26,540 bases of DNA from SIG454 sp045646365 (GTDB lineage: Bacteria; Bacillota; Clostridia; Monoglobales; Monoglobaceae), in assembly GCA_045646365.1 (NCBI GenBank), contig JAZRKP010000020.1, forward strand, positions 1 to 26,540, written 5' to 3'. Below are positions 1 through 6,995 of the stretch, one piece after another. The notes below the pieces were generated by a model, which saw only the letters and a program-made list of their open reading frames with translations, was not told where the DNA came from and made no database searches. The translations under genes and the position numbers were made by a program. Position 1 is the first letter of the stretch. Each line of letters begins with the position of its first letter.

Positions 1-291
1 GGTCTCAATGATCTTGACTTCGGTGGCGATGCTGGCATGATCACATCCCGGCTGCCACAGGGCATTATATCCCTGCATGCGTTTCTGCCTGATGACAATA
101 TCCTGCAGCGTATTATTCAGGGCATGTCCCATATGGAGCTGTCCTGTTACATTTGGCGGTGGGATAACTATTGTAAACGGCTTTTTATTTTCGTCAATCT
201 GAGTATGAAAATAGCCCTTTTCCACCCAATTCTTATATATCCTGTCCTCAACTGTTTGAGGATCATAGGTTTTTGGCAATTCTTTTAACAC
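1..291 (-). CDS. valS: Valine--tRNA ligase, N-terminal part (cut by window edge)
   Basis: Class I aminoacyl-tRNA synthetase that charges tRNA-Val in the cytoplasm. Only the first 97 codons lie in the window; the rest continues beyond base 1. The translation shows the family's N-terminal block: an opening rich in KTYDP-type residues, then IPPPNVTGQLHMGHA at about residues 44-58, which holds the HIGH-type ATP signature as HMGH, and LWQPGCDHASIATEVKI at about 78-94. This matches ValRS rather than IleRS or LeuRS. The start is a GTG (289-291) with an AGAGGTG ribosome site 7-8 bases upstream; there is no ATG at an equivalent place. A promoter sits just upstream, divergent from the next gene. G+C of bases 1-180 is about 50% by hand count, and three of six leucines are CTG, which is richer than the neighbours. 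No T-box fits in the short leader. Confidence 0.95.
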   Translation of the reverse strand, partial: MLKELPKTYDPQTVEDRIYKNWVEKGYFHTQIDENKKPFTIVIPPPNVTGQLHMGHALNNTLQDIVIRQKRMQGYNALWQPGCDHASIATEVKIIET

Positions 292-339
292 TTAAAAGCA
301 CCTCTTCCATATATTTTCGTATAATCACACTTATACATT

Positions 340-368
340 ATTATACACAATTTTTCTCCGTTTGGCAA
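340..368 (-). promoter_or_regulatory. Promoter of valS
   Basis: On the minus strand TTGCCA (363-368) and TATAAT (340-345) are separated by exactly 17 bases. The predicted start of transcription is about 40 bases before the GTG codon, so the leader is too short for a T-box. Confidence 0.75.
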
Positions 369-394
369 GAGTTTTTATTGATTTTCCGAAAGTG

Positions 395-423
395 TTGACA
401 AATTTGTTGTTTTATGTCATAAT
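395..423 (+). promoter_or_regulatory. Promoter of the C_GCAxxG gene
   Basis: A perfect -35 TTGACA (395-400), a 17-base spacer and CATAAT (418-423) lie about 28 bases before the ATG. It points away from the valS promoter, with 26 bases between the two -35 boxes. Confidence 0.8.
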
Positions 424-450
424 TAGACTCGACAAGAAAGGATGATTTTA

Positions 451-903
451 ATGGAAAAGACAGTAAACCGCGGTGAAAAAGCAGCAGAATTATTTGTTGA
501 GGGCTATAACTGTGCACAGGCTGTTGTGGGTGCATTTGCAGATTTAACAAATATTGATTTTGAAACTTTAATGAAACTTTCCTCCTCGTTTGGTGGCGGA
601 ATGGGCGGAATGAGAGAGGGTTGCGGAGCCGTTTCGGGAATGGCGATTATCCTCGGCTTTTTGGAAGGTTATTCCTCCCCCGATGATTACGAGGGCAAAA
701 AGGAGCATTATGCAAATGTTAAAGCCCTTGCGGACAAGTTTAAGGAAAAGCACGAAACAATCATATGCCGTGAACTTTTGGAGGGAATAAAGAAAGCGAC
801 GGATAATGTCCCCGAAGAGAGAACACCGGAATATTATAAAACCCGTCCCTGTGTTCGGTTTGTTATAACCGCCGCAGAAATTTTAGAAGAATATTTAGGA
901 TAA
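451..903 (+). CDS. C_GCAxxG_C_C family redox-type protein
   Basis: This 150-residue protein carries the family pattern of spaced cysteines: YNCAQAV (Cys21), a glycine-rich stretch with REGCGAVSG (Cys58), and two later cysteines in IICRELL and RPCVRF. Members are usually annotated as putative redox-active or metal/cluster-binding proteins. The family function is not firmly established and I do not assign one. The protein is soluble, with no signal peptide. I chose ATG 451 over ATG 442 because the AAAGGA ribosome site (437-442) overlaps the earlier ATG and is 8-9 bases from the later one. The gene is monocistronic, with its own promoter and a hairpin terminator 7 bases after the stop. Confidence 0.88.
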   Translation: MEKTVNRGEKAAELFVEGYNCAQAVVGAFADLTNIDFETLMKLSSSFGGGMGGMREGCGAVSGMAIILGFLEGYSSPDDYEGKKEHYANVKALADKFKEKHETIICRELLEGIKKATDNVPEERTPEYYKTRPCVRFVITAAEILEEYLG

Positions 904-909
904 ATTTAA

Positions 910-936
910 AAGGATGTGCGAGGCACATCCTTTTTG
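910..936. terminator. Bidirectional intrinsic terminator
   Basis: A 10-bp perfect stem (910-919 with 923-932), a GAG loop and T-rich flanks on both strands. It serves the + gene ending at 903 and the - operon ending at 939. Confidence 0.85.
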
Positions 937-938
937 AT

Positions 939-1376
939 TTATTTACTTTTTATTATAACCGAATTGTTTTCGCCGTTCCAGTCAACAAAACATCCCAAAG
1001 TTTCGGAGATTACTCTCACGGGTGCTAATGTTCTGCCATTTTGAGATGTTGGCGGAACATCCGTTTCCTTAACCTCAGTTACACCTGTTTCCATGTCCGT
1101 GCAAATAATTCTGTTGTTCCCAAGACGAAGAGCAATAACCTTGCTGTTTTGGGTGGCAATAATCGTTTGGCTTTCCCCAAGCCACTCAACAACGCACCCA
1201 AGTTCTTCAAAAATCTTTCTCATAGGAACTAAAACTCTGCCGTTTTGTGAGGTTGGCGGAACATCAAATTCAATGTTCTTATCGTCAATTATAACACCTA
1301 TTTCCGACGCAAAACAACTTGTTGTTATCAGTAAACAAATTAGTATTATAACCGCTTTTATTCTGATTCCATCCAT
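939..1376 (-). CDS. Secreted copper-amine-oxidase-N-like protein (stalk domain)
   Basis: A 145-residue protein with an N-terminal hydrophobic export segment (about residues 7-19) and a likely signal peptidase I site after CFA at 21-23; the TTSC stretch is not a good lipobox. The mature part is two repeats of the PF07833-type fold, each with DVPPTSQNGR (38-47 and 106-115), then L.P.R.I.E.LGC and a W-containing strand. In Clostridia such domains are found in surface proteins and are thought to be structural or binding modules; no enzyme activity is implied. The start overlaps the end of the upstream 54-residue peptide gene by 19 bases, so translational coupling is likely, and no well-spaced ribosome site is visible. 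It is the last gene of the operon that begins at 3401. Confidence 0.8.
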   Translation of the reverse strand: MDGIRIKAVIILICLLITTSCFASEIGVIIDDKNIEFDVPPTSQNGRVLVPMRKIFEELGCVVEWLGESQTIIATQNSKVIALRLGNNRIICTDMETGVTEVKETDVPPTSQNGRTLAPVRVISETLGCFVDWNGENNSVIIKSK

Positions 1377-1522
1377 GACCTAATCCATTCCTCAAGATAT
1401 GTTACATCCCCGCCGTCTATATCGGGAGCAACAACGCTCGATGAGCCACCACCGCTTGCGGTTATTATGTCCTCAACTTCAAATTTCTTGATTTCAATTT
1501 CAGGATTTATGTATCTTTTCAT
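1358..1522 (-). CDS. 54-residue peptide, unknown function
   Basis: This small gene has an ATG at 1520-1522 with an AAGGAG site 8 bases upstream, and it starts 13 bases after the stop of the LRR/beta-helix gene. The product opens MKRYINPEIEIKKFEVEDII, followed by TASGGGSSSVVAPDIDGGDV and an acidic tail with two tryptophans (EEWIRSWMESE). There is no signal peptide, membrane segment or cysteine. It is acidic and has a charged amphipathic first third followed by a Gly/Ser hinge, a layout that resembles leader-plus-core peptides, but nothing proves maturation. I recall uncharacterised Firmicutes small proteins with a similar MKxYxxPxIEI...DIIT.SG opening; this is memory, not a search. It overlaps the downstream CDS by 19 bases. 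Confidence 0.75.
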   Translation of the reverse strand: MKRYINPEIEIKKFEVEDIITASGGGSSSVVAPDIDGGDVTYLEEWIRSWMESE

Positions 1523-1535
1523 TTTTTATATCTCC

Positions 1536-3401
1536 TTATTCAACATTTTTAAGTGTTGTATTACTTACAGATGCATATTTCGCATCAGACCATATGTAAT
1601 TTCCGTTTGTGTCTTTTACGAACGACTTTCCAACAATCGCCATATCCTTAAATGATTCGGGAATGCCCGATAAGTTTGCGCCGAATGTCTGCCCATTTTG
1701 AATATTATAATTTGAGTTGTCATACTGAACTATCGCCGTGTTTGTTGCCCCCGTCTCAAATAACCAAAGCGGAATAAATGCCGTACCGAAAGTTGTAATT
1801 TCATTCTCACCCTGCATTCCTATTTGAGATATAAACTTCAATCCATTCTCTGTTGCCTTTACTCCACATATATCAGCAGTAATTTCATTATTAGATCTGT
1901 TTGGATATTCCCAACGCAAGTAAGGATATCCATTGTTAATATCATCCGATACTCCCCATGTGTTTTTAAAATCCCAATTTTTATATGATGTAAGTTTCTT
2001 TAACTCATTTGATGCTTCCCCGTATCCACCTAAACCACCAAATAAAGAAGAATCATAATAACTATTTTCTATCATCCCATTATTATACCGAATAAATGGA
2101 AACTTTCTATGCTTTCTACCTGTATCCGCAATAATCTCTCCTGCATAATACGAATTTTTTATAGTTCCATTATTTTCATATACAAAACCTACAATATATT
2201 TATCATGTAATGCAGATGCACCAACAGATTTAATCACTGATAACGAATAACAATTTTCTATTATCCCTGAATTATTTCCTACAAATCCAGTGGCATACCC
2301 ATTTACCATAGAATTTGCAAAATCGACATATAAAGTTGCAATACAATTTCGTATTATTGCTCCCGAACCATTACTACAAACAACCGCACCAGTTCTAGTA
2401 TTTGTTGTGACCATATTAGAAGTTCCTACTACTCCTCCTACTTTACAATTTTCTATTACCCCTTGATTTACTCCACAAATAGCACCATCTAAACAATGTG
2501 CATCTTGCATTTCAAATATAACATTATTGATTTTTCCCTTGTTATTGCGACAAAATGCATTGTTTAAAGTAAGCTTTTTCCCACTCCCATCAAATATACC
2601 TGTAAATGTTTCAAAAAGAAATGTAGACGCTCGAAATTCTTTAGTCACTACAATATCATTTAATAAAACAATTTTCCCATCTGAATGCAGTAATACACTA
2701 TAAAATTCTTCTTCATTTGAAACTAAATATGTATTCTCTGCATTTTTCTCAATGGGAGTATAATTATATATCATTTGCCATGTTGTTAATTCATTATCTC
2801 CTAGTATATTTATATTTCCCCATTCCTCTTCCGTCCCTTGGTAATACATAATTGGATAAAATACGGAGTCAAATGCAGCAGTTCCAATACGCCTTACATT
2901 TTTTGGAATAACTATTTTTTTTAAATTACACATATAAAATGCACACTCAACAATATATTCTACGGTATCAGGAATAATATAATTTTTTTCTTGAATTCCC
3001 CTAGGATATTTAATTAGATTAGTTTTATTTTTATTAAATAAAACTCCGCTTTCCGATACATAATTCATATTATTTTCATCGACAGTAATATGTGTTAATC
3101 TAATGCATCCATATAAAGCATAATCACTAATGTATGTAACACTTTTAGGAATAGTTATTCCTGTTAAATAGCTACTATTTATGAATGCACTATGTCCTAT
3201 CTTCGTCACGGCGTAGCCGTTGATTTCGCTTGGGATAACCAATTCGCCTGATGCAGATGTACTACATCCCGTTATTGTTATTTCGCCGTTCTCAACTTCA
3301 TAAGTCAAGTCTCCATAGGTTTCGGCGGAGGTATTGATAATTCCAAAGGCAAGGATGCCTATGCAAATCAAAATCGCCGACAATAAAAATTTCTTTTTCA
3401 T
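1536..3401 (-). CDS. Secreted BspA-type LRR / beta-helix surface protein
   Basis: A 621-residue exported protein. Residues 1-26 form a signal peptide (MKKKF, then a hydrophobic core, cleavage near TSA-ET). Residues about 30-210 are LRR_5 (BspA-like) repeats with the recurring IPxxVxxIxxxAF pattern, ending in a YYQGTEEEW-type motif usual for these repeats. Residues about 240-480 hold short GLUG-like or parallel beta-helix repeats (NNKGKINNV, NQGVIENCK, NSGIIENCYS, NNGTIKNSYY, NNGMIENSYY). About 120 C-terminal residues form another module. No LPXTG or S-layer anchor is seen. The start is set by the AAGGAGGG site at 3407-3414 and the signal peptide; the frame stays open 61 codons further upstream, but that stretch is the RNA leader. 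The middle is markedly more AT-rich than both ends. It is the first gene of a three-gene operon. Adhesion or substrate binding is inferred from the family. Confidence 0.85.
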   Translation of the reverse strand: MKKKFLLSAILICIGILAFGIINTSAETYGDLTYEVENGEITITGCSTSASGELVIPSEINGYAVTKIGHSAFINSSYLTGITIPKSVTYISDYALYGCIRLTHITVDENNMNYVSESGVLFNKNKTNLIKYPRGIQEKNYIIPDTVEYIVECAFYMCNLKKIVIPKNVRRIGTAAFDSVFYPIMYYQGTEEEWGNINILGDNELTTWQMIYNYTPIEKNAENTYLVSNEEEFYSVLLHSDGKIVLLNDIVVTKEFRASTFLFETFTGIFDGSGKKLTLNNAFCRNNKGKINNVIFEMQDAHCLDGAICGVNQGVIENCKVGGVVGTSNMVTTNTRTGAVVCSNGSGAIIRNCIATLYVDFANSMVNGYATGFVGNNSGIIENCYSLSVIKSVGASALHDKYIVGFVYENNGTIKNSYYAGEIIADTGRKHRKFPFIRYNNGMIENSYYDSSLFGGLGGYGEASNELKKLTSYKNWDFKNTWGVSDDINNGYPYLRWEYPNRSNNEITADICGVKATENGLKFISQIGMQGENEITTFGTAFIPLWLFETGATNTAIVQYDNSNYNIQNGQTFGANLSGIPESFKDMAIVGKSFVKDTNGNYIWSDAKYASVSNTTLKNVE

Positions 3402-3426
3402 CTTTTCCCTCCTTGAAAAAATTAAA

Positions 3427-3456
3427 TAAAAAATGCGCCCACCGAAGCAGACGCAT
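3427..3456 (-). terminator. Leader terminator / attenuator upstream of the LRR gene
   Basis: On the minus strand ATGCGTCTGC pairs fully (with G-U pairs) to GTGGGCGCAT around a UUCG tetraloop closed by C-G, followed directly by six T. It lies 26 bases upstream of the start codon, so it must be passed for the surface operon to be expressed. Confidence 0.8.
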
Positions 3457-3619
3457 AAAAAACGCAAACTCCGATAGTCGCGAAACCAAATTAAATCGAA
3501 AGGAATACACCATATCAATCTTACAGGAATTTGCATTTTTAACAAACTCTTAAGATTGATATTGCCAAAAAAGAGTATAAACATACTCCCATTCGACTTT
3601 ATTAAATTGGTTTCGCACT
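3427..3619 (-). ncRNA. Long structured leader RNA with terminator (unknown class)
   Basis: The transcript predicted from the upstream promoter begins at about 3619 and can fold into a long rod. The outer arms 3609-3616 and 3480-3487 (GCGAAACC with GGTTTCGC) extend to about 14 of 15 pairs. A middle part pairs UCGAA with UUCGA and GGGA.UAU with GUAUUCC. The inner arms 3551-3562 and 3512-3523 pair over 12 perfect base pairs, and a small hairpin caps the end. A terminator hairpin follows at 3427-3456. It may be an attenuating leader of the surface-protein gene or an independent small RNA. A 6S-like rod is conceivable, but I cannot confirm any class. Confidence 0.6.
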
Positions 3620-3623
3620 TATT

Positions 3624-3652
3624 ATCATACCACAGTTTGAAAATTTTAGCAA
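3624..3652 (-). promoter_or_regulatory. Promoter of the leader and surface-protein operon
   Basis: Minus-strand TTGCTA (3647-3652), a 17-base spacer, and TATGAT (3624-3629) with an extended TGG before it. The predicted start falls at the first base of the closing stem of the leader RNA. Confidence 0.7.
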
Positions 3653-3662
3653 TAGTTTTTAC

Positions 3663-3697
3663 AAAAAAAATCGAGGGAAACTGATTTCCCTCGATTT
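3663..3697 (-). terminator. Terminator of acn-icd
   Basis: A 13-bp perfect stem (3668-3680 with 3685-3697), a 4-base loop and eight T on the minus strand, just after the icd stop codon. Confidence 0.92.
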
Positions 3698-3704
3698 TAA
3701 AATT

Positions 3705-4916
3705 TTACAGCATTTCTTTAAGTCTTTCGTTGATTGCAATGAGGAATTCCTCTGTGTCAACCTTTTTCTTATTTGGAAGGCTTGATAAAAGGGCTAAATC
3801 GCCTGTCATAACGCCGTCCTCAATAGTTTTAATTGTTGCCGCTTCAAGCTTGTCCGCAAAAGCGCAGAGGTCAGGAGTGTTATCCATTTCGCCTCTTTTT
3901 CTTAATGCACCTGTCCACGCAAACAATGTTGCAACACTGTTTGTTGAGGTTTTTTCACCTTTTAAGTGTTTATAATAGTGTCTTTGAACTGTGCCGTGTG
4001 CCGCTTCATATTCATAAACACCGTCAGGGGAAACCAAAACAGATGTCATCATCGCAAGGCTACCGTACGCAGTTGCAACCATATCGCTCATAACATCGCC
4101 GTCATAGTTCTTACAAGCCCAGATGTATCCGCCCTCAGAACGAACAACTCTTGCAACAGCATCGTCTATGAGTGTATAGAAATATTCAATTCCTGCCGCA
4201 TCAAACTTTTCCTTATATTCGCTTTCAAATATCTCATTGAAAATATCCTTAAAGCGATGGTCATACTTTTTGGAGATAGTATCCTTTGTAGCAAACCACA
4301 AATCCTGCTTTGTGTCAAGAGCAAAGTTGAAACAACTTCTTGCAAAGCTACCGATTGATTTATCAATATTATGGAGGCCCTGGATAATACCTGCACTTCC
4401 ATTAAATTCGTGGATTAAAGAGCGTGTTTCGTTTCCGTCTTTATCAGTCATAACCAGTTCGCACTTTGCCCCTTCCGGAACCTGCATTTCTGTATTCTTA
4501 TAAACATCACCGTATGCGTGTCTTGCGATTGTTATAGGTTTTGTCCAGGTTGGGATAAATGGGGTTATGCCCTTAACGATAATCGGAGTTCTGAAAACTG
4601 TTCCGTCAAGGATTGCTCTTATTGTTCCATTCGGAGACTTCCACATTTCCTTAAGGTTATATTCTGTCATTCTGTCAGCGTTAGGGGTGATTGTTGCACA
4701 CTTTACAGCAACGCTGTATTTGTTTCTTCCTTCTGCGCTGTCAAATGTAAACTTATCATTGGTTTCGTTTCTGTGTTCGAGTCCTAAATCGTAATACTCT
4801 GTTTTTAAATCAATATATGGAGTTAAAAGGATATCCTTTATCATTTTCCATATAATTCTTGTCATTTCGTCCCCGTCCATTTCAACGAGAGGAGTTAACA
4901 TTTTAATCTTTTCCAT
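3705..4916 (-). CDS. icd: NADP-dependent isocitrate dehydrogenase (eukaryote-type, homodimeric)
   Basis: Oxidative decarboxylation of isocitrate to 2-oxoglutarate with NADP, in the cytoplasm. The 403-residue length and sequence fit the type II (eukaryote-like) subfamily: VEMDGDEMTRIIW near the N-terminus, SPNGTIRAILDGTVFR for substrate, DDAVARVVRSEGGYIWACKN and DGDVMSDMVA for metal binding, and AAHGTVQRHYYKHLKG.KTSTNS for the NADP site. The start ATG 4914-4916 is preceded by an AGGAG site with suitable spacing; an open upstream extension of 29 codons overlaps the acn end and is rejected. It follows acn by 11 bases, so the two are co-transcribed and perform the citrate-to-2-oxoglutarate branch. 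No citrate synthase is seen in this window. Confidence 0.96.
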   Translation of the reverse strand: MEKIKMLTPLVEMDGDEMTRIIWKMIKDILLTPYIDLKTEYYDLGLEHRNETNDKFTFDSAEGRNKYSVAVKCATITPNADRMTEYNLKEMWKSPNGTIRAILDGTVFRTPIIVKGITPFIPTWTKPITIARHAYGDVYKNTEMQVPEGAKCELVMTDKDGNETRSLIHEFNGSAGIIQGLHNIDKSIGSFARSCFNFALDTKQDLWFATKDTISKKYDHRFKDIFNEIFESEYKEKFDAAGIEYFYTLIDDAVARVVRSEGGYIWACKNYDGDVMSDMVATAYGSLAMMTSVLVSPDGVYEYEAAHGTVQRHYYKHLKGEKTSTNSVATLFAWTGALRKRGEMDNTPDLCAFADKLEAATIKTIEDGVMTGDLALLSSLPNKKKVDTEEFLIAINERLKEML

Positions 4917-4927
4917 ATTTATATCTC

Positions 4928-6859
4928 CTATATATTCTCTTTTGTGTAGCTTAAGAGACCGCCGGCTAAAATAATCGCCTTTGTTCTGTCTGTCAGCTCG
5001 CATTTACAAAGAATTTCTTCCCCTGTTGTCTTATTTTTAAGAACAACATCTTCGCCGTTTACTATTCTTTCCTTAAGATTTTCAAAAGCCAAGTCATCGC
5101 CCTCTGAAATCTTGTCGTAATCTGCTTCATTTGCAAATGTCAAAGGAAGGATACCTGCATTGATAAGGTTTGAACGGTGGATTCTTGCAAAAGACTTAAC
5201 CAGAACCGCCTTAACCCCCAAATGAAGCGGAGCGAGTGCTGCGTGTTCACGGGAAGAGCCCTGGCCGTAGTTCACACCGCCAACGATAACGCTCTTACCG
5301 AGAGTTTCTGCTCGTTTCGGGAATTCCTCGTCGCAAACCGTGAAGCAATACTGAGATATTGCAGGAATATTTGAACGAAGAGGAAGGATTTTCGCCCCTG
5401 CAGGCATAATGTGGTCGGTTGTTATATTGTCGCCAACCTTGAGGGAACATTTGCATTCAACGCTTTCCTCGAGAGGTGAAGTTTTCGGGAACGGTTTAAT
5501 GTTTGGCCCTCTTAAAATCTCAACTGAGTCAGCCTCATCTAAAGTTGCAGGAGTTACAACCATATTATCGTTTATAATAAACTCTTTCGGAAGTTCAAAC
5601 TTTGGCATTTCGCCAAGTGTTCTTGGGTCTGTCAAAACGCCTGTGAGTGCTGAAACTGCCGCAACTTCGGGGGAAACCAGATAAATCTGACCGTCTTTAG
5701 TACCGCTTCTGCCTTCAAAGTTACGGTTAAATGTACGGAGGGAGATACCCTTTGAGTTCGGGGACTGTCCCATACCGATACACGGTCCGCAAGCACTCTC
5801 AAGTATTCTCGCGCCCGCATCAATAAGGTCGGAAAGCGCTCCGCACTGCGCAAGCATATTGAGAACCTGTTTTGAACCCGGTGCGATAGAAAGGGAAACA
5901 TCGGGGTGAACGGTTTTGCCCTTTAAGATATGCGCAACCTTGAGCATATCAAGGAGGGAACTGTTAGTACAGGAACCGATACAAACCTGGTCAATCTTCA
6001 TTTCACCGATTTCGTTGACAGATTTAATATTATCAGGAGAATGAGGACAAGCCGCCGCAGGCTCGATTTCAGAAAGGTTGATTTCAACAACCTCGTCATA
6101 AACTGCGTCTGCATCTGCTGAAAGTTCTGTCCACACTTCTTCTCTTTTCTGTGCCTTTAAGAATTCTTTTGTTATTTCATCGGACGGGAAAATAGAAGTT
6201 GTTGCGCCAAGCTCAGCACCCATATTTGTTATGGTTGCACGCTCTGGAACAGAGAGAGTTTTAACACCCTCACCGCAGTATTCGATAACTTTACCGACTC
6301 CGCCTTTAACGCTGAGTCTTTTTAAAACCTCTAAAATAACATCTTTTGCAGAACACCATGAAGAAAGTGCTCCAGTAAGATTAACTTTAACGATTTTTGG
6401 GTATGTTATATAGTAAGCACCGCCACCCATAGCAACAGCAACATCAAGTCCGCCTGCACCAATGGCAATCATACCAAGTCCGCCGCCTGTCGGAGTGTGG
6501 CTGTCTGAACCGATTAAGGTTTTACCCGGAACACCGAAGCGTTCAAGATGCACCTGATGGCAGATACCATTTCCCGGACGGCTGAAATAAATACCGTGTT
6601 TCTTTGCAATAGAGCCGATAAATCTGTGGTCATCGGCGTTTTCAAATCCTGACTGAAGAGTATTGTGGTCAATATACGCCACGGATTTTTCAGTTCTGAC
6701 TCTCGGAATACCCATAGCCTCAAATTCAAGATACGCCATTGTTCCTGTTGCATCCTGTGTTAAGGTCTGGTCAATTCTTATGCCGATTTCGCTGCCTTTA
6801 ACAGCTTTCCCATCGACAATATGAGCATTCAAGATTTTTTCTGTAAGCGTTAAGCCCAT
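4928..6859 (-). CDS. acn: Aconitate hydratase (short single-chain type)
   Basis: Isomerises citrate to isocitrate through cis-aconitate, using a [4Fe-4S] cluster. At 643 residues it is of the short aconitase class also seen in Aquifex and Clostridia, not the 850-900 residue AcnA/AcnB. The cluster ligands are visible: CIGSCTNSS (Cys297) and SACGPCIG (Cys357 and Cys360). The substrate-site blocks GSDSHTPTGGGLGMIAIGAGG (in part, 117-137) and NYGQGSSREHAA lie in the expected order, with the swivel domain at the C-terminus. ATG 6857-6859 has AAAGGA 9 bases upstream. The promoter is 39 bases upstream, and a TGCAAA-TT-TTTGCA dyad overlaps its -35 box, so repressor control is possible. It forms an operon with icd. 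Confidence 0.96.
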   Translation of the reverse strand: MGLTLTEKILNAHIVDGKAVKGSEIGIRIDQTLTQDATGTMAYLEFEAMGIPRVRTEKSVAYIDHNTLQSGFENADDHRFIGSIAKKHGIYFSRPGNGICHQVHLERFGVPGKTLIGSDSHTPTGGGLGMIAIGAGGLDVAVAMGGGAYYITYPKIVKVNLTGALSSWCSAKDVILEVLKRLSVKGGVGKVIEYCGEGVKTLSVPERATITNMGAELGATTSIFPSDEITKEFLKAQKREEVWTELSADADAVYDEVVEINLSEIEPAAACPHSPDNIKSVNEIGEMKIDQVCIGSCTNSSLLDMLKVAHILKGKTVHPDVSLSIAPGSKQVLNMLAQCGALSDLIDAGARILESACGPCIGMGQSPNSKGISLRTFNRNFEGRSGTKDGQIYLVSPEVAAVSALTGVLTDPRTLGEMPKFELPKEFIINDNMVVTPATLDEADSVEILRGPNIKPFPKTSPLEESVECKCSLKVGDNITTDHIMPAGAKILPLRSNIPAISQYCFTVCDEEFPKRAETLGKSVIVGGVNYGQGSSREHAALAPLHLGVKAVLVKSFARIHRSNLINAGILPLTFANEADYDKISEGDDLAFENLKERIVNGEDVVLKNKTTGEEILCKCELTDRTKAIILAGGLLSYTKENI

Positions 6860-6897
6860 TTTATCAAATCCTTTCGTAAAAAAGTGAATATGACAAT

Positions 6898-6926
6898 ATT
6901 GTAACACATTCTGCAAATTTTTGCAA
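6898..6926 (-). promoter_or_regulatory. Promoter of acn-icd with dyad at the -35 box
   Basis: Minus-strand TTGCAA (6921-6926), 17 bases, then TACAAT (6898-6903). A 6-2-6 inverted repeat at 6912-6925 overlaps the -35 box and may be an operator; this is inference. Confidence 0.75.
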
Positions 6927-6960
6927 CACATAATGCATATCATTTTAAAATAAATTTTGC

Positions 6961-6989
6961 TTGACAATTTGAGCCAAAATTGGTATAAT
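6961..6989 (+). promoter_or_regulatory. Consensus promoter of the Na+-pump genes
   Basis: Perfect TTGACA (6961-6966), a 17-base spacer ending in TGG, and perfect TATAAT (6984-6989). It is the strongest promoter in the window and is followed by a leader of about 200 bases. Confidence 0.92.
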
Positions 6990-6995
6990 ATAATA

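Noticed and set aside
1..6. GGTCTC at the window start
   Set aside because: It falls within the valS coding frame and is a chance six-base word.
292..339. T-box leader before valS
   Set aside because: Only about 40 transcribed bases separate the promoter from the GTG codon, too short for a T-box.
3402..3584. Open frame extending the LRR protein by 61 codons upstream
   Set aside because: It lies in the structured leader, passes through the terminator hairpin and lacks a ribosome site; the AAGGAGGG at 3407-3414 and a signal peptide set the start at 3401.
3480..3619. Inverted-repeat block as a small transposon (MITE)
   Set aside because: No target-site duplication flanks it, and the arms start exactly at the predicted transcript start and are followed by a terminator, which fits an RNA better. 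Copies elsewhere would reopen the idea.
3730..6753. Several plus-strand open frames and an out-of-frame minus-strand frame across acn and icd
   Set aside because: They lie in antisense or alternative frames of two strongly conserved enzymes, lack ribosome sites and read as low-complexity sequence.
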